DNA of 64,000 nucleotides from assembly GCA_964036195.1 (NCBI GenBank), contig OZ038452.1, forward strand, positions 30,081,785-30,145,784, read 5' to 3'. Source of the stretch: Sphaerolaimus hirsutus (lineage: Eukaryota; Nematoda; Chromadorea; Monhysterida; Sphaerolaimidae). Positions 20,944-31,565 of this stretch are shown piece after piece (positions within the stretch are counted from its first letter, which is position 1; each line of letters begins with the position of its first letter). A program made the position numbers and the translations under genes. The notes under the pieces were generated by a model. It was not told the DNA's origin. It was given only the letters and a program-made list of their open reading frames with translations, and did not search any database.

Positions 20944-21750
20944 GAGGTTTAGTAGGGGGGGGGGGGGGGGTTGGGGGGCTACACCCCAAAATCCGCCAGC
21001 TGTCTATCTATCCCAGAGGCTGATCAGCTATCTATCTACAGTATTTCCTCGAAATACCCCCCCCCTCTCGAGACCACTATGAAACAATCACCCCCCCTCG
21101 AAATACCCCCCCCCCCAGATTGAGTGTAAAGAGAACGTACATGCCAAATACTGCAGTTTGTGTTCTGCGTAGTGCAGAACACACGTAAAAACAATGTCGG
21201 AATCACGTTAGAACAGTGTTTATACCATCTACGTACTAATATTAGTCTACATAACCTTATAAATGGCGGTTTTTGTTGTATTTTTCGACGTCTGCGTACG
21301 TTTCAGACGACAATTTCGTACTGGGATTTAAAAAATTTTCTTGTGAAATAATAACCCCCCCCCTCGAAATACCCCCCCACCTCGTTTACCCCCCCCCCTC
21401 TCGGGACCACTATGAAACAATCACCCCCTGGGGGGTATTTTGAGGAAATACGGTATCCCAGAGGCAAAATGTTTGGCTATCTATCCCCAATCAGCCATCC
21501 ATCTACCTATCTAGAGTGATTTTTGAGAGATTTTGCCCCAATTTTCACTCAAAATCACCAAGTTTCATACCTTTTTATAGTTTTTCACCTTGAACTTCAC
21601 TATTCCATGTGTTTCATTGCCTATTTTCAGCTATTCGTGTACTTTATGTGCTTATATACCTATTTTTCACCTACTTTTAGCGATTTTTTCTCTTTCTTCC
21701 TTCCTACCTTGGAAAAGCCTATATTGAATAACCGCGAACCCCCCCCCCAC
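20944..21750. mobile_element. CTATCTATC-rich hAT-like element, right-arm copy
   Basis: Partner of 6,204-6,607. Interrupted by the A-type MITE at 21,039-21,453. Confidence 0.65.
21039..21453. mobile_element. A-type CCGTAT MITE
   Basis: Ends CAGTATTTCCTCGAAATAC and GAGGAAATACGG with TA on both sides. The left arm (6,495-6,530) has the uninterrupted GATAGATA sequence. Confidence 0.9.
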
Positions 21751-22384
21751 AGCCTATTATCGCATGGTAGATTGTAGAAATGTAAGATTGACTTTTCATA
21801 CTTCAAAAGCGTGTGGAAAAATGGATTTCAAATTTTACAATAACACTTTACAGCCTATTATAGCATGGTAGAATGTAAGATTTGTCACTAAAAGACTATA
21901 AAACCAATGAAAACGACCCTAATGTCAACCTGACCCTCAGTGTCAGGTGGACTGACAGAATTGCACACAAAAAAATGCAAAATACCTAGTGCATGTCTAC
22001 CAGAAATTTTGCCTTCGATTTTTAACACTAAAAATCAGGCAAACCATTGATTTTGAATAAATAAAAACCAGTTGAAAAATTAAGTACTATCACAAGGAAC
22101 AAGGAAAGGAACCAAGGTGTCAAGTTTCTATTTTTATCAGGACAAATTTTTTTACCTTTTTGCTTCTCCTTCTCCAGCTGCTGAATTTTTTTACCTTTTC
22201 TGTCAAAATTTTTCCTGACACCATACTAGGAACCCATGTGAAACATAAGCACAGACACAAGCAGAAAAGAAAAGCACCTCATGCGGTTCAAATAAAGTAG
22301 CAAAAAACAGTATCACAAATGAGAGAAATCATACCCACAAATGAGAGATAAATCAGAACAAAAAGATCACTTCACATGAAACAA

Positions 22385-22475
22385 TCAGTTCTGGTTACAG
22401 CAAATGTTTGGAACAGTGCCAAGACAGAGCACCTGTCCACATCGCCATTTGCAAGCTGTGCATGAAATGTGTTGC
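22385..22475 (-). other. Exon-like segment 4, right-arm copy
   Basis: Minus-strand partner of 3,365-3,460, including the GGCACTGTTCCAAACATTTG core. Confidence 0.35.
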
Positions 22476-22716
22476 AGTGAAAAACAGGTAAGTAAAATAG
22501 AAGAAACACGGTGTGGTGGCACCACCAACATCTCGAGCATTCAGGCAAATTTCATCACCTAAGTAGCTTGCTAATTAGAAACTATTCAACCACGACAACG
22601 AGGCATCAATTCCGCAGGTAGACAAGTGACGGGTAAAGGTTAAGAGGTCACAATAGATACATCAAGTGACAAGTGAAGTAATGAAGTAAGACAATCAAGC
22701 CCGTAAAGTGGCAAGT

Positions 22717-23153
22717 ATCGTATATCCTCGAATAAGACCCCAGGGGAGTTATTTTTTCGTCTGAGTTTTTGAGGGGGGACTTATTCAAGGGGGAGGAGTT
22801 ATTCAAGGGAGGGAGTTATTTTTTCCTCAGAAACTTGGACTGAATTCATCGTATGAATGCATTCTGTCAACTCATGTAATCCATGTATTCAACAGTTAAA
22901 CAACAACAAAAAGGTGTTTATACACTGCGTACATGTCATGTAAATGCTGTCGCAGCCTTACGTTAGCATTCTTTTGTATTTTCATCGATCATTTTTGTAA
23001 ATATACATGCAAATTTTTCACACAGAGGGGGACTTATTCAAGAGGGGGGAGTTATTCGAGGGAGGGAGTTATTTTTTCGTCAGTGTTTTTGAGGGGGGAG
23101 TTATTCAAGGGGGAGGAGTTATTCGAGGGGGGGTCTTATTCGAGGATATACGG
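22717..23153. mobile_element. C-type MITE with empty site
   Basis: Ends TCGTATATCCTCGAATAAG and CGAGGATATACGG with TA flanks. The left arm at about 3,215-3,222 reads GAATTACTTGCC without it, confirming a TA TSD. Confidence 0.92.
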
Positions 23154-23194
23154 TAATTCCAGATAAAAAATTTTTTTTTCATCTGACTTGACTT

Positions 23195-23395
23195 ACCACT
23201 TGCCTTGTCATCCCGCACTTGCAGAATTGCAAGCCAAAATTCAACGGAAAGCAACCCATGGGAAAGCAACCGAACAAACCAGGCAAATGGTGGAATGGCG
23301 TCATCTGGTACTGGCACAGTGCCAAAACTCGGCACTGCCCCCAGGGGCGTCGGTCGATGCATGCGGAACCGATCTGCATCCACCTATGGGTAGGA
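23195..23395 (-). other. Exon-like segment 3, right-arm copy
   Basis: Minus-strand partner of 2,985-3,170. The frame DAIPPFAWFVRLLSHG is preserved. Confidence 0.35.
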
Positions 23396-23689
23396 AGATA
23401 CAAAGGAGTGTTTTGTAAGTTCAGGGGAGAACTGCTAACACACAGACAAAATTGGCTGTGGAATTTTTAGGGGCTGTGGAATTTTTACGGAATTTTTTTC
23501 ATTTTTTGACCCCCCGGATATATCAAAATTGAATTGCGCACCCCCCCACATATAAAATTTTTTTTTTAAGCGCATATTTATGACAATGCCAAAAATGGTC
23601 CTAACTCAAATTTGAAAATATTGTAAATCAGTACTTTTAGAAGCACACCCTTCATGTACAGGTATATCAAACAAATGCCAGTACCTCGT

Positions 23690-24190
23690 GATGTTATATA
23701 TAGCCACAGAAAGGCTGTGGAGCCGTGGGATAGCATTATAAGTGGTGATTTCTAAGTGGTGATTTCTGTCAAAAATATCCATTTTTGTAGACTTGTTACG
23801 TATATCACCTGTTGTCGAATGTTTGTGACTTCAAGTCAAGTTTTGCATGGAAAAGCACTTATACAAGGTTATAATATAAGGCTAGTCCATTGACAGTGAT
23901 GGATCACACTGTAGAAGTAGGTGGGAGCACATTCGCTGGATATCATATGCAACACTAACATAGCACAGCTTATCATGACACAATAGCATGAACAAATGGA
24001 AGCTTTCACACAAAAAAATGCCTCAAAACCAATGAAAACAACCACAAATGGTAAAGTGTATGTGAAATTGAGCGCTTGCGCGCAAAAAAATTGCAAAATA
24101 CCTAGTACATAGTACAAAATATTTGGGCTGTTTTAAAAAACCCAGTTTCAATGCCTTTTTCATTCAAAAAAACACTGGCCATCCCTAGTT
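23690..24190. mobile_element. Decayed TAGGGTTG-family element
   Basis: GGCTGTGGAGCCGTGGGATAG, CGCTTGCGCGC and CAAAATACCTAGTAC match the interior of 36,646-37,745. The right end is GGCCATCCCTA. The left end is not found. Absent from the left arm. Confidence 0.55.
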
Positions 24191-24324
24191 ACAATATTTA
24201 TGACCCAACTTCTAAATCTGTATACAAATTCTTTCAAAACCCCACCAAACACAACAAAACAAACCCAAAACAACCACAACCAAACAAAAACCAACCAATT
24301 CAGTGAGCACACGGCCAACGGCCA

Positions 24325-24440
24325 CAAGACCCAGCAGGAAGGTCAACTGCAGAGGAGATGACAGCAGCTGGCAGAGTGCCAAAGCACAGCACTCAGCACA
24401 TCCACAAACACCAGCTGCGATTGAAGGTTGTAAATACTTA
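24325..24440 (-). other. Exon-like segment 2, right-arm copy
   Basis: Minus-strand partner of 1,725-1,835, with about 95% identity by eye. Confidence 0.35.
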
Positions 24441-24624
24441 TGCTAGAGATAAGAGGAGACAAAATGGGTGGTTCACTAGGAAGATAAACGACACCACTTC
24501 AGAGGTATTAATAAACATAACAAGTATTCATAACGGAAGTCAATTATTCAGTTTGCAGCAGGGTTCAGTAGGAGGGTTACTCCCTCTAAAAGCTCAAAAT
24601 GTTGACAACATAGATAAATAGCTG

Positions 24625-25390
24625 GAGCATTTGGGGCAGCAGTTTAGAAGGGGGGTTGGGGAACCCCCTAATCCGCTAGCTATCTATCTATCCCGGAGAA
24701 AAATTTTTCGGCTATTATCTCCTAAACCCATTGCCCCAATTATCACTTAAAATCGCTCATTTTCATACGTTTTTATAGTTTTTCACCTTCAAAATCGTTA
24801 TTTCATGTGTTTCCTTTACTATTTTCAGCTGTTTGTGTACTATATATGCTACCTATTTTTCACCTACTTTTAGCGATTTTTTCTAGCGATACCATTTAGG
24901 GTCTTTACGATCAGGGACGTATCCAGCATTTTTGAGCGGGGGGGGGGGGCTGCTTGTTTACGAAGGCCGAGCCCCCTAAAATTTTAGCTTCATAGTGGCG
25001 CAATGGCACCAGCGCCATGGAACGCTGTATATGTATGTAAATATACATACGAAAACAGTAAAAAGCACAACATTGAGTGTATTTATAACGATTTGCGGTC
25101 ACATGGAGCAAATCTGATGACAATACCTTGTCTGGTGAAAAATGCGCGCTAGCGCGCAAAAATTTTTACGCTGACGTCGAAAAAGTCGCATTTTCCGGTT
25201 TCACCCCGGGAAGGGGGGGGGGGCTGCAGCCCCCCCGCCCCCCCCTGGATACCATCACCTATATATCAAACCCCCAAATTTTGTTCAGCTATCTATCCCT
25301 CCGGAGGAGCGATTTACTATCTATACGAACCCCGACTGGAGTCCAAATCTACAAAACCCCTGGTTTGGGGAGGCTAACCCCCATATTAGA
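24625..25390. mobile_element. CTATCTATC-rich element interrupted by CAGGGACG element
   Basis: Family hallmarks lie on both sides of the insertion at 24,912: CTATCTATCCC, then TTCAGCTATCTATCCCTCC near 25,288. It pairs with 178-1,020 and shows that the left arm continues beyond the window. Confidence 0.6.
24912..25252. mobile_element. CAGGGACGTA-family element
   Basis: Starts CAGGGACGTATCCAGC. The interior contains GCGCGCTAGCGCGC and CCCCGGGAAGGGG. It stops at CCCTGGATAC without the terminal GTCCCTG, so the right end is deleted. Confidence 0.75.
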
Positions 25391-25440
25391 CGCCTGCATG
25401 CATGCCGGCTTCTCAGTAAAAAAAACAGCCAAAAACTGAC

Positions 25441-25565
25441 CAATGTGAATGGGGGCAACATCGAACAGAATGTCGCAAACACTGCAAGCGTCCAACCCGT
25501 AACACATCGCCGCATCGATAAACACCTCGGAATGGGTACAACTCACGCTGTCTGCGCGGGTGAAT
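25441..25565 (-). other. Exon-like segment 1, right-arm copy
   Basis: A minus-strand frame reads CTHSEVFIDAAMCYGLDA and then DVAPIHIGQF. The third copy at 28,441-28,565 reads HPSEVLIDALCC and AAAPIHFGQL in the same order. Several differences are at silent positions (GAC/GAT, CAT/CAC). No family is recognised. Confidence 0.4.
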
Positions 25566-25629
25566 AACAAAGCTACAACTGGGAATTTCAAAATTTTCAG
25601 GTGCGAGTCAAAAAAGAGCTACGTAAAGT

Positions 25630-25814
25630 CCAGTGACATTACACCTTACAATGAAATCTACCATATCCCATCTGAATAAAACATAATAGCAAACATTAAA
25701 AATTTCATGATATTTATCAAAGCAATTTGATAAATATGATGAAAACAATTTTATGTATGTTCATTTATTCAGATGGGATATGGTAGATTTCATTGTAAGG
25801 TGTAATGTCGCTGG
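25630..25814. repeat. Perfect-arm hairpin element
   Basis: Arms of about 50 bp run from CAGTGACATTACACCTTACA to its near-exact complement ending TGTAATGTCGCTGG. Fragments of the arm occur at 12,842 and 61,801. Confidence 0.88.
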
Positions 25815-26127
25815 AGTATATCGGCCCCAACCATATTGGCAAACGTACATTTGCTGTTTTGCAAGCTACCTATTTTACATGACTTTTTACAGTTTGCATG
25901 ACATTTTACATTTTACAGGGTCTGGGAATGCCCCCTGGTCCAAAATCCAAATGTGTATGGCGAGCGTGAATCCTTTTTATCACCCCCCCCCCCCCATCAA
26001 TTTAACAGAACCAGCGAAATACAAACCACAAAAACAGGTAAAATTGGACCATAAGTCTGCAACAAATTGGAAAATGTTAGCGCGCAGATCCATTCGATTT
26101 CGCCAAAAGTTACTTTTTGGTTTTCTT

Positions 26128-26835
26128 TTTAAACAACAGAATACAAAATTGCGGGATATTGTCTTATTTTTAACCCGCCTAAGTGTGGTGATATTTTGCG
26201 TATTTGAAAAGAAGCGAAAGCTTGCATTAAAGAAAAAGGCGGATCTGAACGACGAAAAGTTTTTTGAAAGACCTGGATACCTAAATCAGGAGTCAGGATT
26301 GGGATCGCTAAATTCAAAACAATATTGAGATTTAAGTTCACGATACCACTTGAACCCAAGTCCCAACAAAAAGGTGTCTTTACATTCTCAGGGTTGTCTG
26401 ATTTAAAGATGTCCGGTGGTATGAAAAACGGTAAGGGCCTTTCTGTGAAGTTGGCAGCCGTCCAAAACTATTTATGGGTACACCCATTTGTATATGCCGC
26501 CATTAACGATGCTAGTGTGTGGGCCGCCATTACCAACCATTTCCGGTCGTTTGATGACATTCTGCGGCCATTATCGGTGACTCAGACGGAAATCTTGTGT
26601 CTTTTACTCTCGTTCTACAATACTTAATCGTATCCAAATACAAACCTGGACATAAGCCAACTTCAGATAACTGCCCCGATCCATGAAAAATATCCATTTT
26701 CACAAAATTTATCGCCGCTAAGCCCCGCCTTTTTGAAAAACGGAAACTTTCGCTTTTATAAAAATATGCAAATCTTGCAACTTTTAGACGCGTTCAAAAT
26801 GATAACTATCCCGCAATTTTGTATTCAGAGTTCTT
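26128..26835. repeat. Inverted repeat, about 110-bp arms
   Basis: GAATACAAAATTGCGGGATA near 26,140 is mirrored near 26,812, with matching AAGCGAAAG and AAGGCGG further in. The centre contains a 100-codon frame (26,325-26,627) with no recognisable domain. A second frame (25,753-26,328) runs through the hairpin and one arm and is not a credible gene. Confidence 0.6.
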
Positions 26836-27068
26836 TGAAAAAGAGAAAAAAGTGAGAAGTGTGTCACCTTGTTTTCTACTGCAAATTAATCGTCTGGCCG
26901 CATCAACAAATAGCTAAAATTAGCTGCGAACCATCACACTTACAGTGTTCGATCTTGTTAAAAACATGGATTAATAATATTTGAATTTGACCCGTTTTTA
27001 TTTGTGGTTAGTAAACTTGTTGGGGTGATGGACACGGTTGACCCTCACCATACACGTTTAGATTTTAG

Positions 27069-27332
27069 TCCAGGTGCCAGTTCCAGAGCTTCGGTTGCCA
27101 TCTTGCAGGGCATTTCACATGACTTTTGACACTTTGAATGACATTTGACACTTTATACAGGGCATTTACAGGGTCTGGGACTGCCCCCAGGGAGCATTTC
27201 CAGACCCTGTAAAATGTCATGCAAAGTGACAAAAGTCGCCTCGTCTCATGTAAAATGCAAAACGGCAATTGTGCGTTTGCCATTTTGCAGGGCATTTTAC
27301 AGGGTCCAGTGGTACACCCCAAGTTTGACTGG
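27069..27332. repeat. Two adjacent CAGACCCTG hairpin elements
   Basis: The first (27,069-27,192) ends GGGTCTGGGACTGCCCCC. The second (27,186-27,332) starts CATTTCCAGACCCTG and ends ACAGGGTCCAGTGG. Both are built of TGACACTTTG and ATGTCATG words mirrored around a centre. Confidence 0.75.
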
Positions 27333-27341
27333 ACGAAAAAA

Positions 27342-27921
27342 AGGCTCCGCACCTGTACGCACAAACGCCCGGCGCGCACAAACGCCTGGCACGCACAAAA
27401 TGGAAGTCCTCCGGTACGCACAAACGCCCGGTATGCACAAAAATTGTAGCTGTGTGCGTGCCGCACAATGTGCGTGCCAGTCGTTATGTATTTGTATACT
27501 CCAGTCACTTTACACCCTGCACGCGCGGTTCCCGCTGGAAGCGTGCCAACGATGTTTTACCCATGCGATTTTCAAGGTTGAAAAATTGAAAAAGTCATCT
27601 CTCTAACGATACTCATTTACTCTAACGATACTTATTCACACAATGATTTCTCTCATCTTTTATACAAAAATCGCATGCTTTATCATCGTTGGCACGCTTC
27701 CAACGTGAGACATAAATGAGTGCGAGGGCAGAGTATCATATCTGCCGAGTATAACGTTGCCACCAATCTCACCGAGTTTTTGAGTACATGTTGGGTGCAT
27801 TCACGTGTATTCACGTGTATTCACGGTACGCACAGAGCAGCAGATTTGTGCGTACCGGACGTTTGTGCATTGCGGGCTCAATTTTGTGCGCGCCGGGCGT
27901 TTGTGCGTAGGAGGCCTGGCC
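27342..27921. mobile_element. hAT-like element rich in CGCACAAACGCCCGG
   Basis: Flanked by a perfect 8-bp TSD CGAAAAAA (27,334-27,341 and 27,922-27,929). Its ends match those of 4,867-5,658 in the other orientation. A TACTCGG-family element is nested at 27,497-27,751. Confidence 0.88.
27497..27751. mobile_element. TACTCGG-family element, TA TSD
   Basis: Starts TACTCCAGTCAC and ends CTGCCGAGTA, flanked by TA (27,495-27,496 and 27,752-27,753). Internal mirrored GGAAGCGTGCCAACGATG at 27,537 and 27,684. Related to 43,441-43,688. Confidence 0.78.
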
Positions 27922-28081
27922 CGAAAAAAACACTAAAATTCTAGTCGTACAGCGGCAACGGTCGATTTTTGTTATTTTGAGATTGCAGTGTCATTGGGGT
28001 GCCGGAAAAACGTTCAAAATTTGTCTTCTTTGTTACTACCTTTGGGGTTGAGGTACCGGGTTTTTTTTGAACTTGAACATA

Positions 28082-28399
28082 CCGTATTTGCTTGAATAAT
28101 CCCCCTGGGGGATTATTATTTCGTCAGACATTTTTGCGGGAGGAACTATTCGAGGGGGAATTATTCAAGGGGGGAATTATTATTTCGTCAAAATATTCAA
28201 GCATGTTTCCATCAACTCATTTCAAGAAATATGCTTCATAAACACAAAATCGTGCCATTTTTGTTAAAATTAGGTATAACAAATTAATCGAATTTTTAAA
28301 GGGGGGATTATTCGAGGGGGAGAATTATTATTTCCTCACTCGTCTTACAGGGGGGGGGGATTATTCAAGGGGGGGGGGGAACTATTCAAGCAAATACGG
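28082..28399. mobile_element. B-type CCGTAT MITE
   Basis: Ends CCGTATTTGCTTGAATAATC and CAAGCAAATACGG, with TA at 28,080-28,081 and 28,400-28,401. The interior is close to 50,017-50,297. Confidence 0.9.
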
Positions 28400-28440
28400 T
28401 ATTCAAATTGCCAGCTGTGGCTGCAATGTAAACTGTGTCG

Positions 28441-28565
28441 TCCATCGGTGCAGACAGCTGAGCTGCACCCATCCGAGGTGCTCATCGACGCGCTCTGTTG
28501 CCAGTTCGGCGCTACAGTCTTTCTCTTTGCTGCTGCCCCCATTCATTTTGGTCAGTTGCCAACTG
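28441..28565 (+). other. Exon-like segment 1, third copy
   Basis: The plus frame reads HPSEVLIDALCCQFGATV then AAAPIHFGQLP. Homologous to 25,441-25,565 on the minus strand. A CAGACCCTG hairpin begins immediately downstream. Confidence 0.4.
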
Positions 28566-28576
28566 TCATTGTCTGA

Positions 28577-28735
28577 GCAGGGGGCATTTCCAGACCCTCT
28601 AAAATGTCAACTGTCAAGCAAAGTGTAAAAGTAATGGAAAATGCCCTGCAAAATAGCAAATGGACGTTTGACTTTTGACACTTTGCTTGACAGTTGACAG
28701 GGCTTTTTACAGGGTCTGGGGTTGGCACCTGGGGG
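28577..28735. repeat. CAGACCCTG hairpin element
   Basis: GGGGGCATTTCCAGACCCT is mirrored by CAGGGTCTGGGGTTGGCACC. Arms carry TGTCAAGCAAAGTG and its complement. Confidence 0.8.
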
Positions 28736-28929
28736 ATTGTTGGTATATAATAATGGAGGGATTAGCCTGCCCCCAAAACTCCCCAAATTTGAGTGAACGT
28801 TGAATAATTGTGTTGTATTTCCATGTGCTTTTTTTCTATTTTGGGCAATTTTTTCCTATTCCACCAAGGGGTTGGTTTATCTATGTAGAAAGCCACTCAT
28901 TTTATCTGCTCTTTGATCTCTTTGTAAGT

Positions 28930-29025
28930 ATGATTGCCAATCGCAGATGGTGTTTGGGATGTGCTGAGTGCTGTGCTTTGGCACTCTGCCAGCTGCTGTG
29001 ATCCCATTGCAGTTGACCTTCCTGC
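28930..29025 (+). other. Exon-like segment 2, third copy
   Basis: TCGCAGATGGTGTTTGGG onward matches 1,725-1,835. The frame RWCLGCAECCALALCQLL ends in a stop. Confidence 0.35.
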
Positions 29026-29339
29026 TGGGGCTCGCAGATTTCTGTCTGATTTTGGGTTTGTGCTGCTGACTTTGGTTGAGTTTTGAAAAAAAATTGGTAC
29101 TATATTAGAACTCAACTCGTGACTCAAAAATCGTGACATGCATTTCCACGCCTATTTACATGCGTTCCAAATTCAGTGTAAATTTTTGAGGGCTTTCTAG
29201 TTTTGGCTCAAGTTTCTCATTTTTGGCGCATGATCAAGCTTCCGATCTACGATATCTTCCGGCCTTCAAAATGCTCAGTTTGCAGTGCTCTCCTTAACGT
29301 ACAGACACCCTTTTGCACTTCTGTATCTCCCCACTCACA

Positions 29340-29520
29340 GGTGGATGCAGATCGGGTTCGCATGTGGCGGCATCCCTGGGAGCAGTGTCGCGTCTTGGCA
29401 CTGTGCCAGAACCAGCTGATGCCATCCCGCCATTTGCCTGGTTCGTCGGGTTGCTTTCCCATGGGTTGCTTTCTGTTGAATATTGGCCTGCAATTCTGCA
29501 GTTGGAGAGTGATGAGGTAG
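29340..29520 (+). other. Exon-like segment 3, third copy
   Basis: An acceptor-like TCTCCCCACTCACAG precedes GTGGATGCAGATCGGG, and a donor-like GATGAG|GTAGGT follows. Frames VDADRVRMWRHPWEQCRVLA, then, shifted, DAIPPFAWFVGLLSHGLLSV. Confidence 0.45.
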
Positions 29521-29527
29521 GTGTGAT

Positions 29528-29671
29528 TACGGTGGCAGACGGTACGGTAAATTTTCCATTTTGCGGTAAACGGTACGGTACAGTAAATCTTCAATTTTGC
29601 GGTAAACGGTACGGTAAATCTGAAAAGTGCGGTACGCGGTATGGTACGGTACGGTAAATTCTGCCACCCTA
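29528..29671. mobile_element. Small hAT-like element, GGTACGG-rich
   Basis: Ends TACGGTGGCAGACGG and AATTCTGCCACCCTA. TSD GGTGTGAT (29,520-29,527) against GGTGCGAT (29,672-29,679). The interior is an AACGGTACGGTAAAT repeat. Confidence 0.8.
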
Positions 29672-29683
29672 GGTGCGATGATC

Positions 29684-31010
29684 TAGGGTTGGAAAAAAAT
29701 CGATTTTTTTTAACGACCCGGATTTTTTTTAAATCGCTGGAGTGAAAATAAGCCCCATTTTTCTTTTAAATCACCTGAGGGGTAGATGAACTTAAAAGCG
29801 ATATAAAATCATTATGTGTACTGTTATGTCATATGTGTTAGTATAATTGCTGTAGAGCTTTGGAAAAGCTTGAAAAAATTATTTTCAATTTTAGAGGTAG
29901 ATAATTTGTTATATTTGCAGTAGGGTTGGCAAGCGATTTTTTTTCAGCGATTTTTTTTTAATTCCGATTTTTTTTTTAATCGCAGGACCCGTACCGATTT
30001 AAAAAAGAAAATCGCTGGCAAAAAATTTTGGTACTCAAGCACTAGGTAAAATGCTAACATTTTGCGCGCAAGCGCGCACTTTCCATAAATCAATTCATCA
30101 GTTGCTTTTTTCATAGCTTTTACAACAAATTTGGGGGAGTAGTACCCATTTCTGTGTGCTTTTAGGCGTGTCAGGTAGGCTGTGAATCATTTTAGGAAGT
30201 ATTCATAGTTATGCTTTGTGTTGTCACATCAAACATCTATGCAAACATCTTCACTTCCAATATCATTTATTTTTTGTTCAGAGCAAGAACATGCTATTTT
30301 TGGAAACAAAATTGCAAATGGTCGATGAAATGTGATTCACGTCACAAATGTAACAATTTAATTACTTTTACACTTAAAAATAACTGACTTTCAAGCTTTT
30401 CCAAAGCTCTAGAGCACAGAAAGCATAAGTGTGCACTCCCTACCAATTTATATGGCTTTTATTACCCCCAGAGGCGATTTTAGGCAGAAATGACGCGAAT
30501 TTTGACCCCAGCGATTTTTATTTTAAAAAATTGATTTTTTTAAATCAGGGTCGTTAAAAAAAATCGATTTTTTCCAACCCTAATTTGCAGTGTGAACTAT
30601 ATTTTATCGACCATTTGCAATTTTCTTGGTAGAAAATGCATGTTCTTACTGAGAACACTGCCTAAATCATTTTGGAAGTTAATGTGGATGCATTTGCATT
30701 GATTTTTAAGATGAAATCACATCACAGAACTGTGTATACTTCTCCTAATGATTCAGAGTTTATGCTACACGCATAAAAGCATACAGAAAGGGATGCTATG
30801 TGACCACATTTACTGCATAAGCAGTGAGAATAAGAAAATAAGTTATTTTATATGTGAAACTGCGCGCTTGCGCGCAAATTTTTTGCATTTTACCTAGTGC
30901 TTAAGTGCCAAAAGTTTTGCCAGCGATTTTTTTAAATCGGTACAGGGGTTGCGATTTTTTTTAAGTCTGATTTTTTTTAAATCGCTTAAAAAAATCGCTT
31001 GCCAACCCTA
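29684..31010. mobile_element. TAGGGTTGG hAT-like element containing a reversed copy of itself
   Basis: The outer element starts TAGGGTTGGAAAAAAATCG and ends TCGCTTGCCAACCCTA. The two ends differ in subterminal sequence. At 29,921-30,582 a second copy lies in reverse orientation. Joining the outer parts restores a sequence collinear with the inner copy. Confidence 0.85.
29921..30582. mobile_element. Inner TAGGGTTGG element, 662 bp
   Basis: Starts TAGGGTTGGCAAGCG and ends TTTTCCAACCCTA. Perfect 8-bp TSD ATTTGCAG at 29,913-29,920 and 30,583-30,590. It also carries the GCGCGCAAGCGCGC motif found in relatives. Confidence 0.92.
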
Positions 31011-31469
31011 ATGATAACCCACCCAATTAATTTACAAGTCATTTTTTACTGGAATTGTCATGTTACAGGCTTAGTCAGTAAGTAAAGTAATGAAGCAAGA
31101 CAACCGTTTTCCGTCACGTGTAGACTTCTAGAATTGACCCCCGTTGTTCCAAACTGGCGAGCTATTTAGGTGGTGTAGATTTACCTGAATACCAGCGATG
31201 TTGTTGCTGTGCCATGGAGGGTTGGGAATTTCAAAATTTTCGGTTCCGGTTCTCAGTTCCAAACGATTTCGGTTCGGATATCGGTTCTCGGTTCCTCAAA
31301 ATTTTCGGTTCCGGTTCCGGTTCTCAAGTTCGGTTCCGGTTCGGTTCTTTCCGTACCAAAACGTCCAAAATTTCGGGTCCGGGTAACAAAAAACCGCGTA
31401 TTGGGTAATAATTGGCTGAAAAACGGAATAGGAAGATAGGTCATCAATGATGTGCCATAACAAACACCA

Positions 31470-31565
31470 GTTGCCAGTCCCAGACCCTGTAAAAGAGCCT
31501 GTAAAATTTTATGTGTCATGTAAAAGACCATGTTAAGTGTCAAATGCCATGTAGAGTGTCATGTG
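31470..31565. repeat. Partial CAGACCCTG hairpin
   Basis: One arm, GCCAGTCCCAGACCCTGTAA onward, inside the element at 31,217-32,727. It stops at the TAGTGATG insertion. Confidence 0.6.

Larger units (their letters stand above)
13820..25600 (-). repeat. Right arm of the giant inverted repeat
   Basis: This is the reverse-complement partner of 1-10,837. It is longer because it carries the non-LTR element, its target duplication and several MITEs that the left arm lacks. It also extends outward past the point that pairs with base 1, through about 25,600, where an exon-like segment shared with the third copy lies. The innermost match is with the hairpin element near 13,820-14,020. Confidence 0.88.

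Noticed and set aside
25753..26328. 191-codon open frame
   Set aside because: Runs through a hairpin arm, a C-run and one arm of another inverted repeat. No domain recognised.
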